Shown here piece after piece: positions 1 through 10,884 of a stretch of 64,000 nt of DNA (its first letter is position 1; each line of letters opens with the position of its first letter). Source of the stretch: Oscheius onirici (lineage: Eukaryota; Nematoda; Chromadorea; Rhabditida; Rhabditidae). The notes under the pieces are model-generated. The model had not been told where the DNA came from, ran no database searches, and worked only from the letters and a program-made list of their open reading frames with translations. The position numbers and the translations under genes were made by a program. Where the stretch lies: positions 2,294,001-2,358,000 of the forward strand of contig OW051473.1 in assembly GCA_932521025.1 (NCBI GenBank), written 5' to 3'.

Positions 1-121
1 TGATAGATAACTGATACTACACTGTTAAAAAATACCAAGTTTATTTTACATGTAAAGAGTATAATAAGAACAAGAAAACATGAATAAGAACATAATAAGG
101 ATATCAAAAGTTTTCCTTCTT

Positions 122-2151
122 TCAATCCGGACCCAGAGAAAAGACATATTTGTTAACATGCAGCTCTCGAATGAGCTCTCGATCTAGATTACAGAGGTCA
201 AAGAGCTGCATGAACTGAATTTCTTTGTCCATGTAATTGGCCACAGTTTCAATGCAGTTGGAGATGTTTTCCATGAGAATGACTTGGTTCAACGATTCTT
301 CAAAGGTGAGATGCTTGGCCATCATGATGTTATGGAGAGCATCGCGGTGTTTGCGATGCTCGGCGGCGATTATGGCTCGTCCTTCAGCTGTCATGCTGTT
401 AAAAGAGAAACCTGAAAATTACCATATTTGAGGCTGTAATGAGAACAAATTGGGCAATAGGCGAGCATGGCCTGGGCTAACTGACTGCTGCCGTATTTCT
501 TGCGAATTTTTTTCAAGCACATTTACTCTCATGGCTCAATGGCGGAGCGAGCAACTTGTCATCAGAACGTCGCGGATTCGGGTCAGCACAATCGTTTTTC
601 GCTTCGGTCGCGCCGAGGCGACATACAGACACACAGAGACAAAGATTAAAAGAATAGATACCTTCATGGAGAAGAAGATTGGCTTTAAGGAGGACGTACT
701 CCGCCTCAGTCAATTGTAGGTAAGCCATTGGGAATATAACCTCAGCAAAGAGTGAGTTCGAAACTCGTGAAAGCATCGTACGTAAACTGCAAAATTGTAA
801 TGAAATGCGTCTCTACCGCTCTCTTACTGATCGTCAGTGACATTGTGATGCGCTCCGGTCTCATACGGGAAGACGTTACTGCAACCGAGAACCAGACCAC
901 TACATCCCTCCTTGTAAGTCCGAAAGGCCTTGGTCAGTAGACTGAACTGAGTGAAGCGACCAACAAGGAGTTTGCACTTAAATCACTTAGATGTGTTGCA
1001 ACACTACCGTTAGCCACCTTATCCTGAGGACAAAGTCGTTTGAATGGCTGAAAATGGTTCATCCAATCCAACAGGTTGACAACGTCTCTGGCCCACGATT
1101 TTCGGAAGTTGAAGACGTCTACGAACTCTCGAGGTTTCCAGCATCTCTACAAAGGTTTTTTTCCGAGTTTCAAGAAGTAAAACTCACTGCAAAACGGGGA
1201 CATTGTGCCGATGTTTTGTTGATCTAAAAAGCATCTTCAAGACTTCTCTAATGAACGAACCAGGTCAATTGCAGTCGAGTCCAGCATGCGTTCAATAAGA
1301 GAAGTTTCTTCAACAACACCAGCAGAAGCAGCTGACGATGATTCACAGAATCTAAAATGCATCCGATTTTAACCACATTTGTGTTCAGACTTTTCCAGGT
1401 TGAGATATCGGTTGCACATTGATTCGGCATCATCGAGCTGTGCCTGACCATTTTGATTCATGGGCATCATGGCTTGCATCTGAAAAGCCTAAAATACTCT
1501 GTTCAGTACAGTTCCTAGAGATGCTCACTCCAGCGTTGACAGGCATCAGAGCCTGTGATGAGGAAGCCGCTTGTCCGGCCTCTATTTCGGGTAAAAGAAC
1601 TGGCGACTCGTTTCCGGTTCTTTGTCGGATATCCAGCGCGTTCATTCCCACAGCCACGCATTTCTTGTAGCGGCAAGCTCGGCACGTGTTCCTCGTCTCC
1701 TTTGTGATTTCACAGCAGTTTCCGCGGTAACATTCAAGACTCTTCGAGGAAATGAAAACTCGGCGAAAGAAACCTTTACAACTTCTGAAACTCATGATCA
1801 GATGTCGAAACCAATGAGCTATTTAGTGACGCTGAAATACAAAGTTCTTTCTGTCGGATTGTCGCGAGGAAAAACTTTTGGAGTGTGATGCAAACAATTC
1901 TAAAACAAAAGGCACTATAGAGAGTTCTACGAGCGCTAATTTTTGAACAACACGAAATGTATTGGCCGATAAATTACAGCTATTTTTTCGTGTTGGTTAT
2001 CATATTTGGTGTCTTATGGTTAATCGCAGACAGGAGTGTAACTTTGATGACAGTTTCATAAAGACGTGTACAAAAACAGTTGAACTTACGGACAGCACGT
2101 TGTTCCATAGTGGTTTTGGGCATTTCCGTCTCCGCAGACTAGACAGATCAT
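122..2151 (-). CDS. Nuclear hormone receptor (C4 zinc-finger DBD plus LBD), multi-exon
   Basis: Ligand-regulated transcription factor family, acting in the nucleus. The ATG at 2151 lies directly before the DNA-binding domain (MICLVCGDGNAQNHYGTTC), and an in-frame stop lies just upstream. An intron then splits the first finger. The next exon (from about 1783) continues CPSCKGFFRR and the second finger, ending CRACRYKKCVAVGM. A Gln/Ser/Met-rich hinge follows, then LBD exons containing WARDVVNLLDWM, GRFTQFSLLTKAFRTYKEG and LQLTEAEYVLLKANLLLHE, ending at VNKYVFSLGPD before the stop at 122. The P-box is CPSCK rather than the CEGCK of HNF4-type receptors, which fits the nematode-expanded (supplementary) receptors. 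The exon join around 1340-1420 and the exact start of the last-but-one exon (about 490) are uncertain. One intron holds a SINE-like element. The family assignment is firm; the individual orthologue is not identified. Confidence 0.85.
530..658 (+). mobile_element. tRNA-derived SINE-like element, copy A
   Basis: The stretch begins CATGGCTCAATGGCGG, has a degraded B-box-like GCGGATTCGGGTC near 585, and continues with a GC-rich segment ending GAGGCGACATACAGACACAC and an A-rich tail. It aligns along its length with the element at 34217-34352: shared CATGGC start, TCGCGG-TTCG core and GAGGC-ACA-CAGAC tail. It lies antisense inside an intron of the nuclear receptor gene at 122-2151. tRNA ancestry is inferred mainly from the better preserved copy B. 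Confidence 0.6.
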
Positions 2152-3110
2152 TTTGAAGCGAAGACAGCAGCAGGCTCACAGGCGGCACTGATAAATTGTT
2201 GCCTAGGAGACCTTGAGAGTCTCCCCTCTCTGATTATCTCAGAGAGGGACACAGGTGGGACGATGATCCGATGAAATGACGCGAATGAGACCTCTATTGA
2301 ATATAAATGTCAATGCGAACGATTTGTTTTCACATTGTTTACCAGTCGAGATAATGTCGAAAAAGTAGGAAATTGTTTGGATAATCATCTGTGGGGGTGA
2401 AAGTTTCTTCTGAACGAAAGATTTAAACTGAAAGGGGGGGGGGGGGGGGGGGAGAGCAGTCGTGCAAAAAAACGGAAAACGTTTTGGGACTTAGAAGCGT
2501 ATTTTATTTCATTAGTCACTTCCTTCTTTTTGTTACCACCTTTGCGTTAGCAGCTTCCAGACCACAAGAGTATCCAGTCCCCATCCCGTTTTAGCAATGA
2601 AATTATTAGAAAATGTTATTTCTTAAAGGACCACATAAATGCCCCTCCGATAGAGCTACGTTAGCTTACTCCCATTTTTTCAGGTGTACACGCTCTAAAA
2701 GTAGCTTTTTCCTTTATTTTTGAACTGAGAATTCCCGCCGCCGCATTGGCTTGAATCAAAGCAGGTTTTCAAACGAATTTTGGTTTGTAAACCCCGCCAG
2801 AACAAAATGGCCACTTCTGCCCTATTTTTTTAAATTTTTATGCATTTTCTCCCGTTTTCCTTCACTAATTAATTATTAGCGGACAAAGACGAGTTTTTCT
2901 AAGCAAGGTCAAAAAAGGCACTTCCGAGGTCCTTTTATTTAACCCAACGAAATTGTGAACAACAGAAACAAAACAAAACCTTAACAACAATCTCGATGTG
3001 CGTGGCGGTTTCAAGATGAATACGGTAAGATAGAGTGGAAGGGGTTAACAGAAAATAATAACTAACAGAAACAGGAAACAAACAAGCATGGAACCACACC
3101 GGGGGAATAT
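2152..3110. other. Intergenic region with a G19 homopolymer
   Basis: No coding exon is apparent. The stretch holds an uninterrupted run of 19 G at 2434-2452 and otherwise AT-rich sequence between two convergent-free minus-strand genes. Confidence 0.5.
2434..2452 (+). repeat. Poly-G tract, 19 nt
   Basis: Nineteen consecutive G residues preceded by AAA and followed by AGAGC. Such a tract can in principle fold as a G-quadruplex on the plus strand. It is also a typical place for sequencing length error. Confidence 0.9.
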
Positions 3111-4686
3111 TTAAAAACCGAAAGATGGAAAACAGAGCATTTGTTCAGCGGCACATGCTCTTACTGTCACGGTCAAGGTATCTCTAAAATGAAGCAAATT
3201 GCCAATAATTGAAACCTGCTCTGCAGGTACATGATGTTTCTTGTACCAGAGTTTCAGCTTGTCCCTGTGCATGTTAGCGTCTTCAGATCGACATACCCAA
3301 GGACCGTGTTCCTCTTCGCAAAAGCGACAGCCGGCTTCATAGAGACAGCGCTGATCTCTGCAGAGCTGGCGATAGCCAAGACAACTAAAATCTGAGAGTA
3401 AACATTTGTTTACTGAACTTACTTCCAGCATATCACCCGTTTAGTCAAAATCTCTTTCCTCTCAGTGATCGACGTAATTTGGGCACAATCTTCTTCCTTA
3501 TGTTGGCCTCCACAAAGATGACACCGAACATAGTCAACAGAGCAGTAGTCTCGATACGAACAAGTATGGCTGAAAAAGCAACAGTTATAATTGTTTGTCA
3601 GTTTCTACCTAAAATAGGATTCTGCTTTACGCTTTTCTCGTCTGGGTTTGTCCAAATGAACGTTCATTAGTTTCGGAATGTGTGAACGGCTGGCAGGTCT
3701 GATAGAACTCCTCTCTTCTTTTTGAAGGGTTGGGCAAAGTAGGCTCCACAATATTGCCCATCTCGTCGACTTCGCAGATTTCTCCCTCTACCAGACTGTT
3801 GCATATCCCCGTTTCCAATGAATTGTTTGACAGAGCAGGCCTTACAATGTTTCCCGTTGCATCAACCTCGCAAACGTCGTCGTTTCCCGAAATATCCGGG
3901 GAAGAGTTCGTGCTAGCAACGTCGACATTTGGGGAGATAAGATCTGCAGAAGGAGGAACGTTATCGCACTGGGTCTGGAATATAATATATATGTAATAAT
4001 ATTAGTGGTGTTTCAAAAGCTGTCTAAGGAATCTATCGTTTGGGTATTACGGACTGTACTGTGGTTTAACAAGAACTACATTATCAGCATTATATCAAAG
4101 AGAAACTCTTTGAAAATGGAATCACTGACTAAAATTAACCAAAAAATAAAGCCAAAACGAGGTTTGTGTATACACCTACTTTTATTGTTGTTTTCGGTTG
4201 TTCCTGACAACAAAACTTCGCTGCGCATCTTTTTGTTCATCATCAAGCGTCTGTTTCGCACGTCTTCTTTCCTCAGCCAGTCCTGAAGAAATTAGTTGCG
4301 TTGTTATATGTGTAACAAACTATCGATCAAAGCCATTTCTGTGATCTTGTCAATTTGCTTAAGAACCGATAAGTCCAGCTGATAGATTGTGGTAGTGTAG
4401 TGGGCAACCTGAAAGGACAATTTGAAAAGCAATGAAAACTTTCACCTTCAAAATTTCTGTAATCTTGCAAACCTTCTTCATATGGTTCACAGCAACAACA
4501 AACTGTCCAAACTTGGTCTTGTATTTTGGACAGAAATACAAGTTAACGTCTGAAAATTTGGTCCAAAAAATGGTATCGACTTGCCGAAATGATCAATAGC
4601 CACATGATTTTGAAGATCGCGGAGGCTGAACTTGGTGAGAGCTTGCGGTCTTTTTCCGGACATTGGAACAGAAGAGGAGCCATATC
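3111..4686 (-). CDS. Cys/His-rich (zinc-finger-like) protein, paralogue B of a tandem pair, 5' end open
   Basis: Function not recognised. Exons from about 4686 read PMSGKRPQALTKFSLRDLQ, then a C2H2-like unit NLYFCPKYKTKFGQ with H-x3-V-C, a helical linker (QLDLSVLKQIDKITEMALID) and a charged coil (AEERRRAKQTLDDEQKDAQR). After a long intron an acidic exon (3627 to about 3975) carries two copies of a CEVDxxGNIV motif. Two C-terminal exons follow, rich in Cys and His (CSYRDYCSVDYVRCHLCGG; CRDQRCLYEAGCRFCEEE), which look metal-binding. Stop at 3111. The finger module matches the upstream neighbour at 5550-6587 in sequence, intron position and phase, so the two are probably tandem duplicates. One intron (4550-4584) appears to use a GC donor. 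The join near 4170 and the start codon are unresolved; an in-frame ATG exists at 4663. Confidence 0.6.
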
Positions 4687-5549
4687 CTGAAAGGTACCAA
4701 TTAAAATGAGGAGCCAGAATTGAGAAGATACACTTCACTGCATCTCCCGTCGCACAGACTATTCTTTTAGTCAAAACGTCGCAGGATTGGTTCCTATTTA
4801 ATCAATGTTTCTCACCTGTCAATTCATAAAGATATTGCCTAAGAGTGTGCATTTGAATAAGCCTAAACAAACTTCATTTCAAATAAGCTAATTCAACAGT
4901 TTCGACTTTAAAAGACACAATGGCGCGATAATATCGCGCGTTCGTAACAAGGGCAGCATTCTGACTGCAAAAGATATAGCGGCAATGAAAAATAATCAAA
5001 ATTAGTATGCAAAGATATTTGGATAGAAAATACAGGAGATGAACCGTTTTAAAAGTAGTCGCCGAAAAGGGCCGTCTCTTGCGCAAGAAGATGCCGCGAA
5101 GCGCACTTGCCGGTCACAAAAGGGGCAAAAGCCCTGCGCAGCTCTTTCGGCAGAAACTGTTCCCCTCAACCAATCGATATCATCAGCTCATCCAGCATGC
5201 TGATGGAATCCCCAAGTGTGAATGTTAAGATGGCGGTTGCGGCTGCCATTTACGATAAGCAGAAACGTACTGCCATCTCACATATGTGATGACGCGAAAA
5301 GAACACCGCCGCGTGTCCGAGGTCAATCTATATTCGAAGAGTTGAAGTAATTTTCCTGAACATTTTTGATAGAAGGTAAATACAAGAGAAGTTTATTTTT
5401 CGGGATTATATTCTTGTCGAAGACACAAAAATGTAGCGAAGTGGGAAGGATAATAGAGCACAACATAACAAAAGAAACTAACTAGTTACAGGAAAGCTTA
5501 CCTTCAAACATCAACAGAGATTATAACAACGTAACAATCGAGATCAGAA

Positions 5550-6587
5550 CTACCTTAGTTCTTGGAAGTGGAAGGGCCTTTTTTCATAGCCGTCACTCTG
5601 TTCTTCGATCTTGACTTTCTTGGCAAGATAGCGCCGATCCGGGGAAGGAGATCTGAGAGCCGAAATGTCCTCAGTAACGACGCGTGGGTTTTCAACAGGC
5701 GTAGCATCTCTTTCGGGTACCACTCTTCCACTTTTTCTGCCAGAGGCGAGTCTCTTGAGTTTTTTAGAAGCTTCTAGAGATAATTCTGAACCGAAAGTAT
5801 GAAATGGCCGTAAAATACGATAACTCACGCTTGATGATCGTTAGATCGATAAGCCTACTTGCTTCCCTGAGTTTTTCGTGAGGAACATCCATGATATTAA
5901 TGCAATACTCGGTGATCTGAAACGATTTATTAATCATATTTTTTAATGTAAGAACAGACCTCGAGGGTTCTTTCCACTTTACAACTCTCTTTGATGTGTT
6001 TAGAGGCTAATCGAGAATTGAAAAATTTGCCTTCACATTCTGGACAGAAGTAGAGGTGGAAGCCTAGAAACAGATAATTGGTCAATTTTTATGCAACACA
6101 CCTAAATGTTTCAAAGCAATATGGTCTTCCAAGATTATAATGTAACTAATTTTGGTAGCCCCTCTTCCATGTACCCATCGCCGCGTGAAAGCACTTTGTC
6201 TCAGATTACTGCGCGATTCTTGCGCAATGAGCTAGACTGTCGGAGAGACCTCACACAGTTTTCCTAATCGGTCAGAGGATTAGTGGTCACCCCTGAATAT
6301 ATAAATATTTCAAAAAGTCAGAAAGGATCGTAATATACAAACGCTAGAAAGCTGGCAAACAGACTTATGTTGTCTCGCGGAAAGTATACGCTGGAAGTAT
6401 GCCAACTGATTTTGGCGGGAAAGAGGAATCTCGGGTCTGCCCACAAATTGATTATCGCTCTGATACTCTGTTTAACAACAGAAGAACGGCTTTTTTCGTA
6501 AAATGAGTTAAATCGTCTAGACAATACCATCATCTCGGTTTCGGTAGATCTTTTGATTCTGGTACAACTTTCTTCAGTATTATTCAT
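5550..6587 (-). CDS. Cys/His-rich (zinc-finger-like) protein, paralogue A
   Basis: Function not recognised. Exon 1 starts at ATG 6587 (MNNTEESCTRIKRSTETEMM) and ends ISWHTSS at a GT donor near 6390. Exon 2 (LIAQESRSNLRQ...) joins in phase 0 and runs into EDHIALKHL. Exon 3 gives a C2H2-like finger, FHLYFCPECEGKFFNSRLAS followed by KHIKESC. Then come an amphipathic helix (HEKLREASRLIDLTIIK) and a basic, proline-containing tail (KKLKRLASGRKSGRVV; RSPSPDRRYLAKKVKIEE) ending FHFQELR at the stop. The basic tail suggests nuclear location (inference). The finger and the exon borders on both sides match the downstream gene at 3111-4686. Exon 1 is the least certain part. Confidence 0.6.
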
Positions 6588-6880
6588 AGGCTTATCTGGT
6601 TACGTTCGAACGCCTGATTTCCCTATATAGAAATGTTTTTCTCTGCTGGAGACGTTCTCCTTACGGTATCTGGTAAATGTTTTGCCAATTAACGTGATAC
6701 ACTAGACACGATAAGGCACCAAATGCGGAGTAGGAGAAAAACTAGATAAGACGTCCGACGGAAGCTGTAGATTATTCTCCATTTTGGTCAGGAAGGTCAG
6801 CTGTTTAATTCAATAACAGTAGCCAAAATGAGATCATCTTTATTAGCCGTGACAATTAGAAAATAATAGAAAAGAAGTTA

Positions 6881-8722
6881 TTACATGGCGAAGAAGACTC
6901 CATTGTCATATTTGACCGCCTTTCCCGGCTCCGGTGTCATGCTCAGAGGAACAAGGCGTCGATAGTAAATTGATGTTAACACTAGAGCCACGGTTAAGGT
7001 GCCGATTTGCACAATCATAATCCATTGGTAGCCGGTGTATTGGAAAAGATACCTGCAAGCTTTTGATTAGTCTTAGGAGCAAAGGTATATTACGTGGACA
7101 GAATCGGAGCAATAAATTGCGCAACAGACCCTCCGAAAGAGTACATTCCTTGCATGATTCCCTGAGGTCTGAAAGTTTAGATTAATATAGAGAGGATGTA
7201 AGTCTAACCTAGGACCCAAAATCTCTGTATAGAGCGTAGCTGATGGTGATCCAATGAATGGGAAGGCAACTCCAAAAAAGATGACAAAGGCAAAGATGTA
7301 GACAGGCAAAGGAACTGCCACAGTGTGTTCGCACCAACTGTATGTGGGATCACATCCTCCAACGGTTGCCGATGTTGCGTTTTGAGGAATCAACTTCAGC
7401 GGACTCGGATAGAACGGCCAAGGGTAGCATGCAAGATGGTAGCACAAGAATACGAAAATTCCAAAATAAATCTGCTTTCGCTTGTCACTAAAATAGTGGT
7501 CATTCAAAAAATTACTCTACTTACATTTTTCCTATCCTGGTGTAGCCCATCAAAAAGTTTATAAACACGGAGACTGCACATGTCACTGATTCCAAGATTC
7601 CATTGTAGAGGATAGATTTAGAGTCGTTCCAACCATAGATTGCCGTCGACAATGGGGTAGACAGACTGAAAGTGGTATTTAAGGATGAAATATGTTTATG
7701 TATTACACTTCAATGTTGGTTGAAATCATGCAAGAACAGACCCACAGCCAAACACAGACCAAGGCTGGTGCTAGATCATATTTTGGAATGATCACATTGT
7801 TTTCTGAACCTTGTTTTTGGAAGAGCTGATTTTAGACGCACCTTTCTGTTCCTGTTCGTCAATGATACCCGCATATGTTTCTTTGAAGAAGAACCACATA
7901 ATTGCACAGGCTGTTAGATTGACGATGATCATGAAGTAGGGAGGAATACTATACATATCAAGCTTGTAGTCTCCGACAAGCCATCCATTTTCGACAGGAG
8001 TAAAGGCAGCCTACGTTAATGTTGTTTCCAGTGTTCTCAAAATGCTACCTGACAAACTGGTCCCAAAGCTAGTCCTGAAACCCATCCAGCTGTGCCATAG
8101 GCGATAGCCTTTACTTTATCTTCAGGAACAGCTGCCATGGCTGTATACGCTCTCAGCACAGCAATGGATCCCGTACCAATGCCGATTGTTAATCTCGATC
8201 CTATCATGATCCATTTTCCGCCGGAAGAGAAGATTGGCAAAAGTGCGTAAAGTAGCTGGCCTAAAGATAGCCGAGTGCAAGGAAAACGGGAGCAGACCCA
8301 CCTAGACAGGAGATAACAAGACCGAGAACGGTTGGCACCGTCACCGACATATTCTTTTGATTCCACCACCCGAAGAGAGGATTGGCAATGGAACAACCGA
8401 GACTTCCAGAAGCCACAATCCAGCCAACAAAGGCGAAACTAGCTGTGGGGTCGAGCTTTAAAAAATGACAATAATTAAACGGAAATGTCTACTTACCTCA
8501 TTCAAATACGGCCATGTGGACATATAATATATGGACATTTGAATTCCAATGATGAATTGCATAAAGATTGTGATCCAAATAGACTTCCATGGAGTCTCTT
8601 TCCCTTCAAACTCATTTTTCAATCTGAATGCTTTGAGTTGAACAAAACTTGTCTAGAACTTACTTCTTTTCTAGTTTTAGACTAAGGACGCTGACTGTGT
8701 CATAGGCAACAAGGATTGTCAT
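6881..8722 (-). CDS. Major facilitator transporter, MFSD8/CLN7-like
   Basis: Multi-pass membrane transporter; the vertebrate relatives MFSD8/CLN7 are lysosomal. ATG at 8722 follows an AATTTCAG acceptor by only four bases, suggesting spliced-leader addition. Exon 1 is short (MTILVAYDTVSVLSLKLEKK). Later exons give ETPWKSIWITIFMQFIIGIQ, DPTASFAFVGWIVASGSLG, PLFGWW, SRLTIGIGTGSIAVLRAY and GLALGPVCQ, then further hydrophobic helices, with SPSATLYTEILGP and PQGIMQGMYSFGGSVAQFI near the end; stop at 6881. DPTA, the GWxxAS(Y/G)SLG motif and R-x5-GxGxGxxAVxRAY are hallmarks shared with MFSD8. About eight short introns. The C-terminal tail is short and shows no obvious lysosomal dileucine motif; substrate unknown. 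Confidence 0.85.
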
Positions 8723-9140
8723 CCCCCTGAAATTATGACGTGAGTTCACTGTAAAGGTTTTGAAAACAAGGAAGAGAAAACGGAAACTGATTGCTGTAGG
8801 CGGTAGTCTGTTTAAGTAGGTCCTGCCTGTAATCTCTTTTTTGAAGTCACGCATGGTCAATGAGATTGAACTGTGATAAGCAGAGTGGTAGCCGATATTT
8901 TGGTAACAATGGGAGAACACGTAGACACACAATTGTCCTGAGGGCAACTTTTTAAAGTCAGTTCATCATGAATCGGCAGATAAGGAGGTAACATGAAGTG
9001 ATAGCCCTACTGTCTGCTTCTAGAAGTTTCTGGATAAGCGATAAATTAAGTACCAATCTTCAGTCTACCATAACAGAAACCAAAAGATAAGGATCGTAAA
9101 CAACTGGTTAGTTAACCAAAAATTTAACTTAACCGCACCC
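8723..9140. other. Intergenic, upstream of the MFS gene
   Basis: An AT-rich stretch with a possible 5'UTR exon of the transporter, since an acceptor lies at 8727. I see no independent gene. Confidence 0.4.
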
Positions 9141-9481
9141 TTAAAGGGACAGTCCCCCCCCCCTCAGCGTGACGCTCAAGCCAAACAGTGTACCAGGAGT
9201 GGTATGCGGCGCCGCCGTCCGATCTGGCAAGTAAAACCACATTGATCTCGCTTAGTACTGGTTTTCAGGGGGGTCTCGAGTTCAAATCCTTTCTTCTCAA
9301 AACCTGTTTTATTTTTACACTTTGAAAGAAAAATGTGTTTTTAGTGATTTGCGACCCTATTTTCTAATTTTCCAAGGTAATTCTGCCATTTTTTCTCCTG
9401 CACATACACTTCGCCACTTCTATCGTCATTTTCCGCTTGAAGAAAAGGTTTTTGAGCTTTGTGATGGGACTGTCCCTTTAA
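9141..9481. mobile_element. Short terminal-inverted-repeat element (MITE-like)
   Basis: The ends are a perfect 16-bp inverted repeat: TTAAAGGGACAGTCCC at 9141-9156 and its reverse complement at 9466-9481. The outermost four bases at each end are TTAA, which could be a TTAA target-site duplication (piggyBac-like) or part of the repeat. The 340-bp interior has no coding capacity. It contains GAGTTCAAATCC near 9280, which resembles a pol III B box. No transposase is present, so it would be non-autonomous. Confidence 0.7.
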
Positions 9482-10335
9482 GCAGTTTAGTACCTTGCTT
9501 TGTATTTTTAATAAATCATTTATATAATATTGTAAACATGGCATTGCGGGTTCTAGACTCATATAATTTGCACTGAGTCGGGTACAAATAGGTTCCTTGT
9601 TAGGTTATCCCGGTACCTCAGCCCATAGCAGCTGATGGAAGCTGTTTGATAACAGTGGCGAAAAGTGATAAGGCCGGACTCAGTTCTACTGCACCGGGGA
9701 CTGACAAGAAAAAGTAACTGGATCTTTTTTATAACCGGATAAAAACAAAACTTGTTGGTTGTAATATTCATGTGATCAGATTTCGGATGATCTGATGATC
9801 GTGTTTTTTTGCAGTTTGAGATGTATCATGATGATGGACAACTAGTGAGTCGAACAGCCGATAATCAGGGCGGTCTATAAGAACTAATGTAGACAACAGT
9901 GCGAAGAGTTTGTTGCTTTTGTTGCGGTTGAAATTATGTTTGATGCGTTTGAAAAAGTGTCACCTACAGGAAGTTTCCTTCTGAGATGTTTGAAATTGCA
10001 TTGAAGAAACTAATGTTTTGAAACGTGGTATCAGTTCTTGGTACGGTCAGAAGTGAGCCGTCAACTTCTTGGTCCCGATGAGGCTACAGAAAATGCTCAG
10101 TTTCAGTTGTGATAAACAGTTTTGGGTTGTATGTTTTCCGTGGCCTCGTTCACGACAATAAGACCCTTGTCCAGGTTTCATATGGGTTTTTCTAATTTTT
10201 TTAATTTCGCTTTATTCACGGAACAACTATACTCGCTATTAGCCAGCACAAGAAAAACGACAAACATCTATTGAAGTCGTCTAAATACGAAAACTTAAAT
10301 GTGTTTCAATGTTCATTGTATTAATCAGACTGTTC
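9482..10335. other. Intergenic, no gene seen
   Basis: AT-rich sequence between the inverted-repeat element and the 3' end of the C-type lectin gene. I find no exon-like stretch with matching splice sites. Confidence 0.4.
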
Positions 10336-10884
10336 TCAACTTTCATTAGCTTTTGTCATGCATATGTAGAAGAAATACACGTCGCAGTCTTCGTTCCTGA
10401 AAGACTTCTGATAAGAGCAGAAGCAAAAAACGCACCTCCATTTGCTGTGCTCACCATTGTAGACTGCACAGCTGTCACTATCAGTTAGAACAATACCCAC
10501 ATCCCAATTCGTGTAGGACACGTTCGTCTTGTCCAACCAGGCCCAGTCCCCGGTTACTACTTTGTTCAGGCCGATATAATAGTCGGTAATGGTTAATTGG
10601 AGAAGATCTAAACATTCAAGTAAAGGCTGAACAAAAACTTACTTCCAATAAACGTGTTGACAAAGGCGTTTTCAATTGTAGCTAAATTACCGCCATCTAG
10701 ATTACACATATGTTGCGCTGTAAAATAGTTTTCTTGCTTGCTAGAAACTTTGAAGCAACTGAACATCGAATAACCGGAAAAGAAAAGAGATTGTAAACCT
10801 TTCAACTCCTTCATCGTATGTATAATAATCGGGGCACTGAGCAAAAGACAATGGAATAAGAAACAGAAAAACAGTAGCTTTCAT
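10336..10884 (-). CDS. Secreted single-domain C-type lectin
   Basis: Exon 1 begins at ATG 10884 with a signal peptide (MKATVFLFLIPLSFAQ) followed by CPDYYTYDEGVE. A 43-nt class intron joins to SCFKVSSKQENYF. The next exons carry AQHMCNLDGGNLATIENAF, the classical C-type lectin A-N-L segment, then YYIGLNK, WAWLDKTNVSYTNWD, DSCAVYNGEHSKW and finally CDVYFFYICM with the closing disulphide cysteine. This is one complete C-type lectin-like domain of about 150 residues and nothing more. The usual EPN/QPD plus WND calcium and sugar ligands are not obvious, so sugar binding is uncertain. Nematode proteins of this kind are often intestinal and pathogen-responsive (family knowledge, not shown here). 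Confidence 0.85.

Noticed and set aside
2620-2945. Possible second inverted-repeat element (AAAGGACC near 2626 and GGTCCTTTT near 2930)
   Set aside because: Only about 8 bp match, offset from any TTAA, and no resemblance to the element at 9141-9481.
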